64,000 nt of DNA, from positions 1-64,000 of the forward strand of contig WTGO01000084.1 in NCBI GenBank assembly GCA_011523515.1, given 5' to 3'. Source of the stretch: Chloroflexota bacterium (GTDB lineage: Bacteria; Chloroflexota; Anaerolineae; Aggregatilineales; Phototrophicaceae). The notes below the pieces were generated by a model. The model did not search any database and was not told the origin of the DNA. It worked only from the letters and a program-made list of their open reading frames with translations. Of this stretch, positions 44,486 to 52,043 are shown piece after piece; the first letter of the stretch is position 1, and every line of letters begins with the position of its first letter. The translations under genes and the position numbers were made by a program.

Positions 44486-44513
44486 GTAGGGGCGAGCCGG
44501 TGGCTCGCCCGCG
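44486..44513. repeat. GGGGCGAGCC-type hairpin repeat
   Basis: GTAGGGGCGAGCC and GGCTCGCCCGCGC surround a short loop, directly abutting the right end of the element at 44485 and running up to the GMC gene stop. As a hairpin downstream of that gene it could serve as part of a terminator, but no T-run is present. Confidence 0.7.
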
Positions 44514-46133
44514 CTACAACGAATCCAGCGCCTTCAGATGATCCGCCAGCCGCAGCGCCAGCGCCACAATCGTCAGCGTCGGGTTGGCGTAACCCCCGGT
44601 CGGGAAAACCGCCGAGCCAGCGATGTAAAGATTGTCCACGCTGTGCAAACGCGCATTAATGTCGACGACGCCGTCATCCGGCGATGCGGACATGCGCAGC
44701 GCGCCCATGTGATGATCGCCCGTTTCCAGCGCGCCCGGCTCGGGCGGGAAAGTCCAGTCTTCCGCGCCGCCGCTGACATCGGTGATCATTTCTTGTTGCC
44801 GCGCCCCGCGTGCGCGTAAGTAGTCCAGCGTGATTTCCAGGGCGCGTACGGCGCTGCGCTTGTCAGTCTCGTTGAGCCGCCAATCGACATGAGCGACCGG
44901 TTGCCCGAAGATTGGGTCAAGCTGCTCCCGATTCAGCGTAATGCGGCTGTTCTCGTCCGGCGTCTGCTCCCAGTTGAGATTGACTACCGCCGAAGCCGCG
45001 TCCGCGCCGAAGTACAAAATGATGCGGAAGTTGCCGATCCGCTCCTCCAGCAGCGTCTCATGCGTCGCCGCCAGCACGCCCCAGGCATTGAACATCAGGT
45101 AATCAAACACCAGCTCGGGATTCACCAGCGGCGTGACCATGTGCTGATAGTCGCCGTCGGCGGTCGCCCCCCTCGGTCCCCCCAATGAATCAGGGGGAGG
45201 CAGGAGGCGGATCTGCTGCTCGCGGAAGAAGTTGCGGATCTCGCTGGCTACAGGCGCGTCAAAACGGACATGGGCGGCATTGGTCAGCAGCGGATGCACC
45301 ATGAATCCGCGCCCCAGTTGATCGCGCCGATTATTGCCCAAGTCGCGCGAAAGCTGCAGCAGGCGCGCATTCTCGATGCCGCCGCAAGCCAGCGCATATC
45401 GCCGCGCACGCGCCTTGAAGGGTATGCCGGATCGGCTGTTAACGGACGGCGAACTCTCAATAGTCGAGCAATTCAGTTCAACCACGTGACTCCGGTTTTC
45501 GTCCGTTTCAATCGTGAGCAAGTGCGCGTTGAAGAGCACCGTGATGTTGGGCGAGTTTTTCAGCTGGTCGCGGAACTGCACCTGAAAGTCGTGCAGATTT
45601 TCCTCATACTGCGCGCGCATGATGGCGCCGCTCAGCTTGTCGCCCGGCAGCGGGTCAAAGCAGCGAGCGTACAAGACGCGCTCCCAGTACGCCATGTCGT
45701 CATAATTGAAAGGACCGAATTGCCCGAAGTGATGGGCGTCAATGTACCAGGGCGTTAATTCACGCTGGTCGAAGGGCCAGCCGGCCTCGCGGTAACCAGG
45801 GCGGGGCATAGTGTCGGCCGGGTCGAGCGGGCGCGCCCAGAAGCCGAAGTGATTGGTCGTGCCGCCATACATATTCAGGCGCGAACGATGCAGGAAGTCG
45901 GGGTCGACCTTCTGCAAGAAGTCGCCGGCCGTGCCCTGATACAGCGCCTGCCGAGCGTCATCGGGCAGACCGCGATCGGCAGGCCCCCCGCTGACCAGCA
46001 GGAGGACCCTGACCGACGTATTCGCCAGCCGCTGCGCCATGGCGATGCCAGCCGCGCCCGCGCCAACGATGCAGATGTCGAAGCCTTGAACGACGGCTTC
46101 GGCTTGCAAATCATCGGCAAATGCATACATCAC
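44514..46133 (-). CDS. GMC-family FAD-dependent oxidoreductase
   Basis: Oxidises an alcohol group of a sugar or polyol with bound FAD. Dinucleotide-binding CIVGAGAAGIAMAQRL near the N-terminus, the GMC C-terminal signature HHMGALRMSASPDDGVVD and NLYIAGSAVFPTGGYANPT containing the active-site His/Asn region. 539 residues, start after CAGGAGACACTGTG. Residues about 312-323 (PPPDSLGGPRGA) are encoded by a dispersed repeat that appears to have inserted in frame. No signal peptide. Followed by a ROK kinase and another GMC gene on the same strand. Confidence 0.9.
   Translation of the reverse strand: MMYAFADDLQAEAVVQGFDICIVGAGAAGIAMAQRLANTSVRVLLLVSGGPADRGLPDDARQALYQGTAGDFLQKVDPDFLHRSRLNMYGGTTNHFGFWARPLDPADTMPRPGYREAGWPFDQRELTPWYIDAHHFGQFGPFNYDDMAYWERVLYARCFDPLPGDKLSGAIMRAQYEENLHDFQVQFRDQLKNSPNITVLFNAHLLTIETDENRSHVVELNCSTIESSPSVNSRSGIPFKARARRYALACGGIENARLLQLSRDLGNNRRDQLGRGFMVHPLLTNAAHVRFDAPVASEIRNFFREQQIRLLPPPDSLGGPRGATADGDYQHMVTPLVNPELVFDYLMFNAWGVLAATHETLLEERIGNFRIILYFGADAASAVVNLNWEQTPDENSRITLNREQLDPIFGQPVAHVDWRLNETDKRSAVRALEITLDYLRARGARQQEMITDVSGGAEDWTFPPEPGALETGDHHMGALRMSASPDDGVVDINARLHSVDNLYIAGSAVFPTGGYANPTLTIVALALRLADHLKALDSL
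45167..45199. repeat. CCCTCGGTCC palindromic repeat inside a coding region
   Basis: CCCCCCTCGGTCCCCCCAAT followed by GAATCAGGGGG lies within the GMC oxidoreductase gene and keeps its frame. It resembles, inverted, the intergenic copy at 44411-44440. The encoded loop is Pro/Gly-rich and would be surface-exposed. Confidence 0.6.
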
Positions 46134-46164
46134 AGTGTCTCCTGCTGTTCAAACCGGCGCTTGC

Positions 46165-47082
46165 TCAAACCTGCAGCTGACGGCGCGCCAACGCCGCCGC
46201 GCCCAGGATCGGCCCGTCCTCGCCCAGTTCAGACGCGACCACCCGCAAACGCGCCGAGACCGCCTGGAACGAATAGCCCTTCAGCGATTCGCGGGCTGGT
46301 CCTAGAAGCAAGTCGCCGGCTTTGGCCACGCTGCCGCCGATGACGAAAGTCTCAATATTCAGCGTCATCGCCAGCGAGGCGATGGCGACGCCCAGCGCGC
46401 GGCCGGCCTCATGGAATACCCCCAGCGCCTTGCTCTCGCCCGCTCGGGCGCGCGAAGCGATCTCGCCGCCCGAGATGATGTCGCCGGATATTGCCGCATA
46501 CGCTCGGGAAAGCGCGGGCCCACTCGTGTAGGCTTCCAGGCAGCCGCGCGAGCCACAGTGACAGCGACGCCCCTGCGGATCCACCGTCATATGCCCGGAT
46601 TCGCCGGCGCTGTTGCTCTCGCCGTAAAGCAGCGCGCCTTCGTAGATGATGGCCGCGCCGACCCCGGTGCCGATGACGATATAGATCATACTGTCGCGCC
46701 GCCGCCCGGCGCCGAAATGAAACTCGCCCAGCGCCGCCGCCTTGGCGTCGTGGTCCAGCGCAACCGGCAGCGACAGCCGCGCACTCAAGGCGCTGCGGAA
46801 AGGCGTATTCGAGATGCCGGGCAGATTCACCAGCGTCAGCAGCTCGCCCTTGATGTGATCGAGCGGACCGGGCGCGCCCACCCCGACCGCCGCTATAGAT
46901 TCGTCCGGCGCCAGCGCGCGTTGCAGCTCGTCGACTTCGACCGCGATTCGCCGCACCACGCTATCCAGGCCGGCGTCGGCATCCGTATCGATGCGGCGGC
47001 GCGCCAGGATCTCGTCCCGCGGCCCCACCAGGCCGAGGGCGATTTTGCTGCCGCCCAAGTCTATGCCGATGACATGACTCAT
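46165..47082 (-). CDS. ROK-family sugar kinase (glucokinase-like)
   Basis: ATP-dependent sugar kinase of the ROK family. HVIGIDLGGSKIALG phosphate loop at the start, DHDAKAAALGE with the catalytic aspartate, GTGVGAAII, and the zinc motif CHCGSRGCLEAY. The ATG overlaps the stop of the preceding GMC gene (ATGA) and has GGAG upstream; 305 residues. No DNA-binding domain, so an enzyme and not a NagC-type repressor. Probably glucokinase or N-acetylmannosamine/glucosamine kinase; not decided by sequence. Confidence 0.92.
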   Translation of the reverse strand: MSHVIGIDLGGSKIALGLVGPRDEILARRRIDTDADAGLDSVVRRIAVEVDELQRALAPDESIAAVGVGAPGPLDHIKGELLTLVNLPGISNTPFRSALSARLSLPVALDHDAKAAALGEFHFGAGRRRDSMIYIVIGTGVGAAIIYEGALLYGESNSAGESGHMTVDPQGRRCHCGSRGCLEAYTSGPALSRAYAAISGDIISGGEIASRARAGESKALGVFHEAGRALGVAIASLAMTLNIETFVIGGSVAKAGDLLLGPARESLKGYSFQAVSARLRVVASELGEDGPILGAAALARRQLQV

Positions 47083-48614
47083 GCGCTCAACTCCGATTGC
47101 AGCAGCGGCCGACCCTGCAGATGATCCGCCACACGCAGAGCCTGCGCGCAAATCGTCAGCGCCGGATTCATCGCCGTCGACGACGGGAAGAAGGATGAAT
47201 CGACGACATAAAGATTGTCGATATCATGCGACTTGCAGAGCGGATCCAGCACCGACCCGGCCGGGTCTACGCCGAAGCGAGCCGTGCCGCATTGATGCGA
47301 ATTGGTCTCTATGCCCAGGGTCTCGCTGAAGACGAAGGGGTAGCCCGCGGCGCGCATCATGCCTACGGCGCGGCGGATGAGCTGCTGATGAGCGACGCGG
47401 TTATTGGGCCGCCACTGCACCCGCACGCCCCCATCGCCCGCGACCATGACGCGATTCTCCGGGTCGGGCAAATCTTCCGACATGACCCACCAGTCGACGC
47501 TGCGCCGCGCCATCGCGCTCAACATCGGCTTGGGCAAGTAAGGCTTGGCAGCCGAGAGCATGCCCGCCTGCAGCTTTCCCAGCGCCTGGATATTGCCCAT
47601 GGGCCAGGCGAAGTCGCTGTCGCCGAAGTAGAAGTCGTTGACCGCGGTTGTCTTCTGGAAAACAGTCGGGTTCGTCTTCAGCGGCGCCACGGCGGTCAAG
47701 GCGGTATTGTTATGCATCATGTAGTTGCGCCCCAACAAGCCGGACGAATTGGCCAGCCCCTGCGGATTCCGGCTGTTGCGCGAGCGCAGCAGCAAAATAG
47801 CCGAATTGACCGCTCCGCAGGCTACAGCGATCGTATCCGCCGCGACGCTGAGACGCTCGCCGCCCCGCTCGACTTCCACCGCGGCAGCGCGTTTTCCGCT
47901 ATCATCGGTGAGAATGCGCCGCGCTACTGTATGCGTCCACAGCTCGATGGTTGCGCTTTCCAGCGCCGGGCGCACACAGCAGATCTCGGCGTCGCCTTTG
48001 GCATGCGCGCGGCAGGGGAAACCATCACAAGTCGCGCAGCGGATGCAGCGCCCGCCTTCCCGCAAGTCGACCGCCATCGGCAAGTTGTACGGATGCAATC
48101 CCTGCGCGCGCAGCTTGTTGATAAGCTCGGCCATGTAAGGTTCGTGCGCCACTGCGGGATAGGGATAAGGCTGGCTGCGCGGCGGCTCACAGGGGTCAGA
48201 CCCGGCTTCACCATGCACGAAGAACAATTCTTCCGCGAGATTGTAATAGGGCTCGAGGTCTTCGTATGTAATCGGCCAGGCGAGCGAAGTCCCGCCTTCG
48301 TGCTCGAGCGCCTCGAAGTCTTCGCGGCGGAAGCGCGGCAGGGCGGCGCCATAAACTTTGGTGTTGCCGCCGACGACGTAGTGCACGCCCGGCTTGAAGC
48401 GGCTGCCGTCCGCAGCGTCGACCCAGTGCTCCGCGGGCTTGTAACGATTCTCTCCGAAGACGGCCTCAACCCGCCAGTTTTGCGCCTCCTGGGGAAGAAA
48501 GTCTCCGCGTTCCAGCAGCAAGATACGCGCACCGCTCTCGCGAAGAGCGTAGGCCAGCGTGCCGCCGCCCATGCCCGTGCCGATGATAATTATGTCGTAG
48601 TGATGCGGCGCCAC
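47079..48614 (-). CDS. GMC-family FAD-dependent oxidoreductase with Cys cluster
   Basis: Second GMC enzyme. YDIIIIGTGMGGGTLAYAL binds FAD; the C-terminus has SHQCGTARFGVDPAGSVLD and VVDSSFFPSSTAMNPALTI. The middle carries GRCIRCATCDGFPCRAHAK, a cysteine cluster typical of one GMC branch related to sugar or gluconate dehydrogenases. The frame is open upstream across the small gene at 48658, so I place the start at a GTG (48614) preceded by CGGGAT, giving about 511 residues; this start is uncertain. Low sequence similarity to the GMC protein at 44514. Confidence 0.88.
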   Translation of the reverse strand: MAPHHYDIIIIGTGMGGGTLAYALRESGARILLLERGDFLPQEAQNWRVEAVFGENRYKPAEHWVDAADGSRFKPGVHYVVGGNTKVYGAALPRFRREDFEALEHEGGTSLAWPITYEDLEPYYNLAEELFFVHGEAGSDPCEPPRSQPYPYPAVAHEPYMAELINKLRAQGLHPYNLPMAVDLREGGRCIRCATCDGFPCRAHAKGDAEICCVRPALESATIELWTHTVARRILTDDSGKRAAAVEVERGGERLSVAADTIAVACGAVNSAILLLRSRNSRNPQGLANSSGLLGRNYMMHNNTALTAVAPLKTNPTVFQKTTAVNDFYFGDSDFAWPMGNIQALGKLQAGMLSAAKPYLPKPMLSAMARRSVDWWVMSEDLPDPENRVMVAGDGGVRVQWRPNNRVAHQQLIRRAVGMMRAAGYPFVFSETLGIETNSHQCGTARFGVDPAGSVLDPLCKSHDIDNLYVVDSSFFPSSTAMNPALTICAQALRVADHLQGRPLLQSELSA

Positions 48615-48657
48615 GCGGGCTGATCCCGAATCTGCTATAGCGAGTACAATCGGATCA

Positions 48658-48900
48658 CTATGTCGGCGCAGGCAGCCGGTTGATGATGTAGAGTAATAGC
48701 GGGACGATGACAGTTGCCATTGCAATGCCCGCGCCAATCAGCCACATGAGGAACTGACGAGACTGTTTTTCAATCAGCGCTTTCAATTCCGCAACATCCG
48801 CCTTTGTCGCCAGATGGGGGCGCTCAGTTGAAATAGTGGTTTCAATCCTGGCAATGCGCTCACTGAACTGCGTGATTTGATTTGCTTCTGCTGTAGCCAC
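48658..48900 (-). CDS. Small coiled-coil membrane protein
   Basis: 80 residues, GTG start after AGAGGTACC. Residues 1-48 are charged and helical (ITQFSERIARIETTIS, ATKADVAELKALIEKQS), the rest is a single membrane helix (FLMWLIGAGIAMATVIVPLLL) with a short tail. The layout resembles XhlA-like or DUF1640-like small proteins with a coiled coil and a C-terminal anchor. It lies just upstream of the GMC gene. Function unknown; called real because of the ribosome site and clear architecture. Confidence 0.7.
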   Translation of the reverse strand: MATAEANQITQFSERIARIETTISTERPHLATKADVAELKALIEKQSRQFLMWLIGAGIAMATVIVPLLLYIINRLPAPT

Positions 48901-48987
48901 TGGGTACCTCTTCTTGCTTTATGGCTGTCCTGTTTTTCAATTTGCCTATCTTCTGCAACTATATCACCAATTCAGCCTCATATCAAT

Positions 48988-50121
48988 TCATGCCAACTCC
49001 ACCCACCCGCCCTGCTCAGACGAGCGCTCGGCGGCATCCATGATGCGCTGCACATGCAGACCCTCGGCGAATGAGGGCGATGTCGGCCTGTCATCCCAGA
49101 TCGCGCGGATGAACTGATACTGGCATTCGGCGTGGGCGCGCATGAAATCGGGCGACATCGTCCAGTCCGGCGCGCGCTGACCCGGGTAACGGCTCGCCGC
49201 CTCAATGCGCTGAAAGCCGCGTTCGCCGCCCAGCGGACTGTCGGAAGTTCGCGCGTCGTAGACTTGCAGCCAGGCCGGCTCGCTGAGATCCCAGCGGATG
49301 GCGCCTTGGTCGCCGAAGATCTCGAAACTCAGGTCGTTGGTGGCGCCCGTGCCCATTCGCGACACCTCCACCGTGCCCAGCGCGCCGTCGGCCAAGCGAG
49401 CATGCAGCAAGGCGATGTCGTCAACTTCTACGGGCGCCTTTTCGGCTGAGCCAGCCGCGACCGGCCGCTCCCGTATCAGCGTGTCGAGCGTGCCGTTGAC
49501 TGCCGCGAAGTCACCCAGCACAAAAAAGAGCAAGTCCAGCACATGCGCGCCCAGGTCGAAGAGCGCGCCACCACCGGTGATCGCGCGATCCAGCCGCCAG
49601 GACATCGGCTTGTCGCTGCTGATGTAACTCGAGCGATGATAGCGCCCGCGAAACGAGAAGACGCGCCCCACGTAGCCTTCGTCCATGAGTTGCCTGGCGC
49701 GCGCCACAGCCGGGAAAAAGCGGAAGTTGAAGGTCATCTGCGCTTTGACGCCGGCCGCGTCGACAGCCCGCGCCATGTCCGCCGCTTCCGCCACATTCAT
49801 CGCCAGCGGTTTTTCGCAGTAGACATGTACCCCAGCTTCGGCGGCCGCCAGCACGATCTCGTGGTGCGAGTTGTTCGGCGTACAGATATCGACCGCGTCG
49901 ATGTCGCCGCGCGCCAGCAGCGCCCAGTAGTCGTCGGTGTAGAATTCGCAGCCGATCTCATCCGCGGCGCGCCTGGCCGTCTCCTCGCGCGTGGTGGCCA
50001 CGCCGGTGATGCTGATGCTATCGGCGGGCAAGCCATAGTGGAACGGGATGGCGCGGTAAGCCGCCGCATGCACCCGCCCGATACCGCCGTAGCCGATAAG
50101 TCCGATTCTGATTTTTGGCAT
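48988..50121 (-). CDS. Gfo/Idh/MocA-family oxidoreductase
   Basis: NAD(P)-dependent sugar or cyclitol dehydrogenase. Rossmann start KIRIGLIGYGGIGRVHAAAY, DAVDICTPNNSHHEIVLAA, and the catalytic-region EKPLAMN. 377 residues, ATG after a perfect AAAGGAGG. C-terminal alpha/beta domain includes DLGAHVLDLLFFVLGD with the usual active-site His. It is next to a ribulose-phosphate-epimerase-like gene on the same strand with a repeat in between. Confidence 0.93.
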   Translation of the reverse strand: MPKIRIGLIGYGGIGRVHAAAYRAIPFHYGLPADSISITGVATTREETARRAADEIGCEFYTDDYWALLARGDIDAVDICTPNNSHHEIVLAAAEAGVHVYCEKPLAMNVAEAADMARAVDAAGVKAQMTFNFRFFPAVARARQLMDEGYVGRVFSFRGRYHRSSYISSDKPMSWRLDRAITGGGALFDLGAHVLDLLFFVLGDFAAVNGTLDTLIRERPVAAGSAEKAPVEVDDIALLHARLADGALGTVEVSRMGTGATNDLSFEIFGDQGAIRWDLSEPAWLQVYDARTSDSPLGGERGFQRIEAASRYPGQRAPDWTMSPDFMRAHAECQYQFIRAIWDDRPTSPSFAEGLHVQRIMDAAERSSEQGGWVELA

Positions 50122-50137
50122 ACGCGCCTCCTTTGTC

Positions 50138-50183
50138 CTACCCCACTCCCAAACCCCCTCCCCGAAGCATCAGGGAGGGGGCT
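50138..50183. repeat. CCCCTCCC palindromic repeat
   Basis: Begins CTACCCCACTCCC; CCCCCTCCC and GGGAGGGGG form a nine-base stem around CGAAGCATCA. Nearly the same sequence, inverted, is at 63197-63240. On the plus strand it is followed by CTTTTC, but both flanking genes run on the minus strand, so it does not look like a terminator for either. Confidence 0.72.
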
Positions 50184-50202
50184 TTTCTCGACTTGTCCCC
50201 GC

Positions 50203-50997
50203 CTATCTGCTCTTCAGCCCGTCCGCATCGCGATACTTGTCGCTCGCCACGCGCATGACCGCGCGCAGCTTCTCTACCGCCGCGCCGATTTCGCCCGTAC
50301 CCGGCTGCAGCTTGCCGGCGGGTCCCTTGAGCAGCGGCGATGAAAATTCGCCGACGGTCATGCCCGCCCGTATGAACTGAGCCACATTGCCGGCGTTCAG
50401 GCCACCGTCTTCCATGAGTTCGATGCTGCCCTCCAGGCCCGCGTCGGCGATCATGTCGTGCAATCTGCGCACGGTATCCACCACGATGGGGTCGATGGTA
50501 TGCGGGCTGGCGCCGCCGGTCGTCGCCTTCCAAAAGGGCGCCCGGCTTTCGTACTCGATGATGTCGATATAAGGGTGGATGAATTGCTCGAAGGCCATCG
50601 CCGGCACCCCCTGCCAAGCCCAGACGCCCACTTTCAGCCCCAACTTCTCCTTGATGTAGGTGATATTCTGGAAGATCATCTCGCCGGTCGTCTCCAGCGG
50701 CAGGCTGATCAAGCTGACGCCGAGATCGGCCAGTTGATCGAAAACGCTAAAGTTCGGTCGCAGCATCTGCAGCTGCGCCTCGACCTCCAGGTCCGTGCTC
50801 TGGCAGGTCGCCTCGATGATATCGTAGCCGCCACGGGGCATGGCGAAGTCCATATATTTGCCATCGCGCACTTCAATATGCAGCCAGTCGACGCCTGCCG
50901 CTTCCAATTCGCGGACTTGAGCGCCCAGGACGGCGTAATCGGCCCAGAACAAACCGGCGGCGATCTTGACTTGCTGAGTGACTTCTCCAATGGGCAT
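50203..50997 (-). CDS. Ribulose-phosphate 3-epimerase-like protein
   Basis: TIM-barrel protein resembling Rpe: AAGLFWADYAVLGAQVRELEAAG, WLHIEVRDGKY, a central strand VGVWAWQGVP, and the phosphate loop EDGGLNAGNVAQFIRAG. The normal metal-site motif HVDIMDG is changed to HIEVRDG, and about 40 residues more than Rpe are present (264 in all), so it is probably a relative acting on another sugar phosphate. Start after AAAGGACA. Pairs with the Gfo/Idh gene downstream. Confidence 0.8.
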   Translation of the reverse strand: MPIGEVTQQVKIAAGLFWADYAVLGAQVRELEAAGVDWLHIEVRDGKYMDFAMPRGGYDIIEATCQSTDLEVEAQLQMLRPNFSVFDQLADLGVSLISLPLETTGEMIFQNITYIKEKLGLKVGVWAWQGVPAMAFEQFIHPYIDIIEYESRAPFWKATTGGASPHTIDPIVVDTVRRLHDMIADAGLEGSIELMEDGGLNAGNVAQFIRAGMTVGEFSSPLLKGPAGKLQPGTGEIGAAVEKLRAVMRVASDKYRDADGLKSR

Positions 50998-51014
50998 TGA
51001 GATTGTCCTTTCTA

Positions 51015-51043
51015 GCGCGGGCGAGCCAAGGCTCGCCCCTACA
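51015..51043. repeat. GGGCGAGCC-type hairpin repeat
   Basis: GGGCGAGCC (51019-51027) and GGCTCGCCC (51030-51038) form a perfect nine-base stem, then CTACA. Fills most of the 90-base gap between the epimerase-like and SorC regulator genes, both on the minus strand. Confidence 0.75.
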
Positions 51044-51087
51044 TCGTCCTTGTTTGCCGAATTGCCGGGCGACTCACAGAGTTGCCC

Positions 51088-52038
51088 TTACAAGCCATCC
51101 GCTATTATGCGCGAGGCCGTGTCTTCATCGGCGCACAGCACGTTTAGCACACCCGAACGCAGCGCGCCGGTGATCGCCGCGGCCTTGTCCACGCCGACAG
51201 CCACCGCGACCGTCTGCGGCAGCGCGCGCAGCTCATCCAGCCGGACGCCAATAATGCGCTGATTCAGCTCGCAAGGGAAGAGCCGTCCAGCGCTGTCGAA
51301 AATCTGCCAGGCCATATCGCCGATGGCGCCCGCCTCGCGGTAGGCGCGCAGCTGCTGCGAATCAGCCACGCCTGCGCGCGCAAAACCCGAAGTCGCCGGA
51401 TCCAGATTGCCGATACCCACCAGCGCGATATCGGCGCGCCGCACCTGCTCCAGCGTCCGCGCGACCACCGCCTGCTCGCGAATGACGGCGGCGGCCGCGG
51501 CATTATCGGCCAGCAGCGGCGAAGACAGGTAGTGCGCCTCCCCGCCCAGCTTCTGCGCCAACTGCCGCGTCAAAGCCGAGCTATCGAATTCCTTGAGCGC
51601 GTGCGGCAGGCTGCCGGTGGCCTGAACCACATTGACATTAGCCTGAAAGTCGATGCGGATGGCGCTGATGACCTCGTAGGTCGTGCTGCCGAAGCAGATC
51701 GACATCGTGTCGTGATCGACCAAGGCGCTCTCCAAATAGCGGGCGGCCAGCTGCGCAATCTGCCGCCGCAGCAGCGCCTGGTCAGTCGCGCTTGTTTGCA
51801 GCACCAAAGCGCGATCCAGGCCAAATCGCTCGACCAGACGCGCTTCCAGATCGAGCGCGCGCTTGATGGGCCAGTCGATGAGAATTCGCACAATCTGGGT
51901 TTCGCGCGCCTCTTTGAGCAAGCGGTACACTTTGACACGCGACAGGTCCAGCGCGGCGGCAATCTCGTTCTGAGTCAGTTCCTGCTGGTAATACATCGCG
52001 GCGGCACGCGCCAGCAATTCGTGACGCCCGGCATCCAT
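51088..52038 (-). CDS. SorC/DeoR-type sugar-responsive transcriptional regulator
   Basis: N-terminal helix-turn-helix (YYQQELTQNEIAAALDLSRVKVYRLLKEA, about residues 18-46) joined to a SorC effector domain: LQTSATDQALLRRQIAQLAARYL, CFGSTTYEVISAI, VVQATGSLP, and VGIGNLDPATSGFARAG. About 316 residues. The effector domain of this family binds phosphorylated sugars, so it probably controls the transporter/kinase/dehydrogenase genes immediately upstream, from which it is separated by only a few bases and with which it is likely co-transcribed. Confidence 0.92.
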   Translation of the reverse strand: MDAGRHELLARAAAMYYQQELTQNEIAAALDLSRVKVYRLLKEARETQIVRILIDWPIKRALDLEARLVERFGLDRALVLQTSATDQALLRRQIAQLAARYLESALVDHDTMSICFGSTTYEVISAIRIDFQANVNVVQATGSLPHALKEFDSSALTRQLAQKLGGEAHYLSSPLLADNAAAAAVIREQAVVARTLEQVRRADIALVGIGNLDPATSGFARAGVADSQQLRAYREAGAIGDMAWQIFDSAGRLFPCELNQRIIGVRLDELRALPQTVAVAVGVDKAAAITGALRSGVLNVLCADEDTASRIIADGL

Positions 52039-52043
52039 GATGT

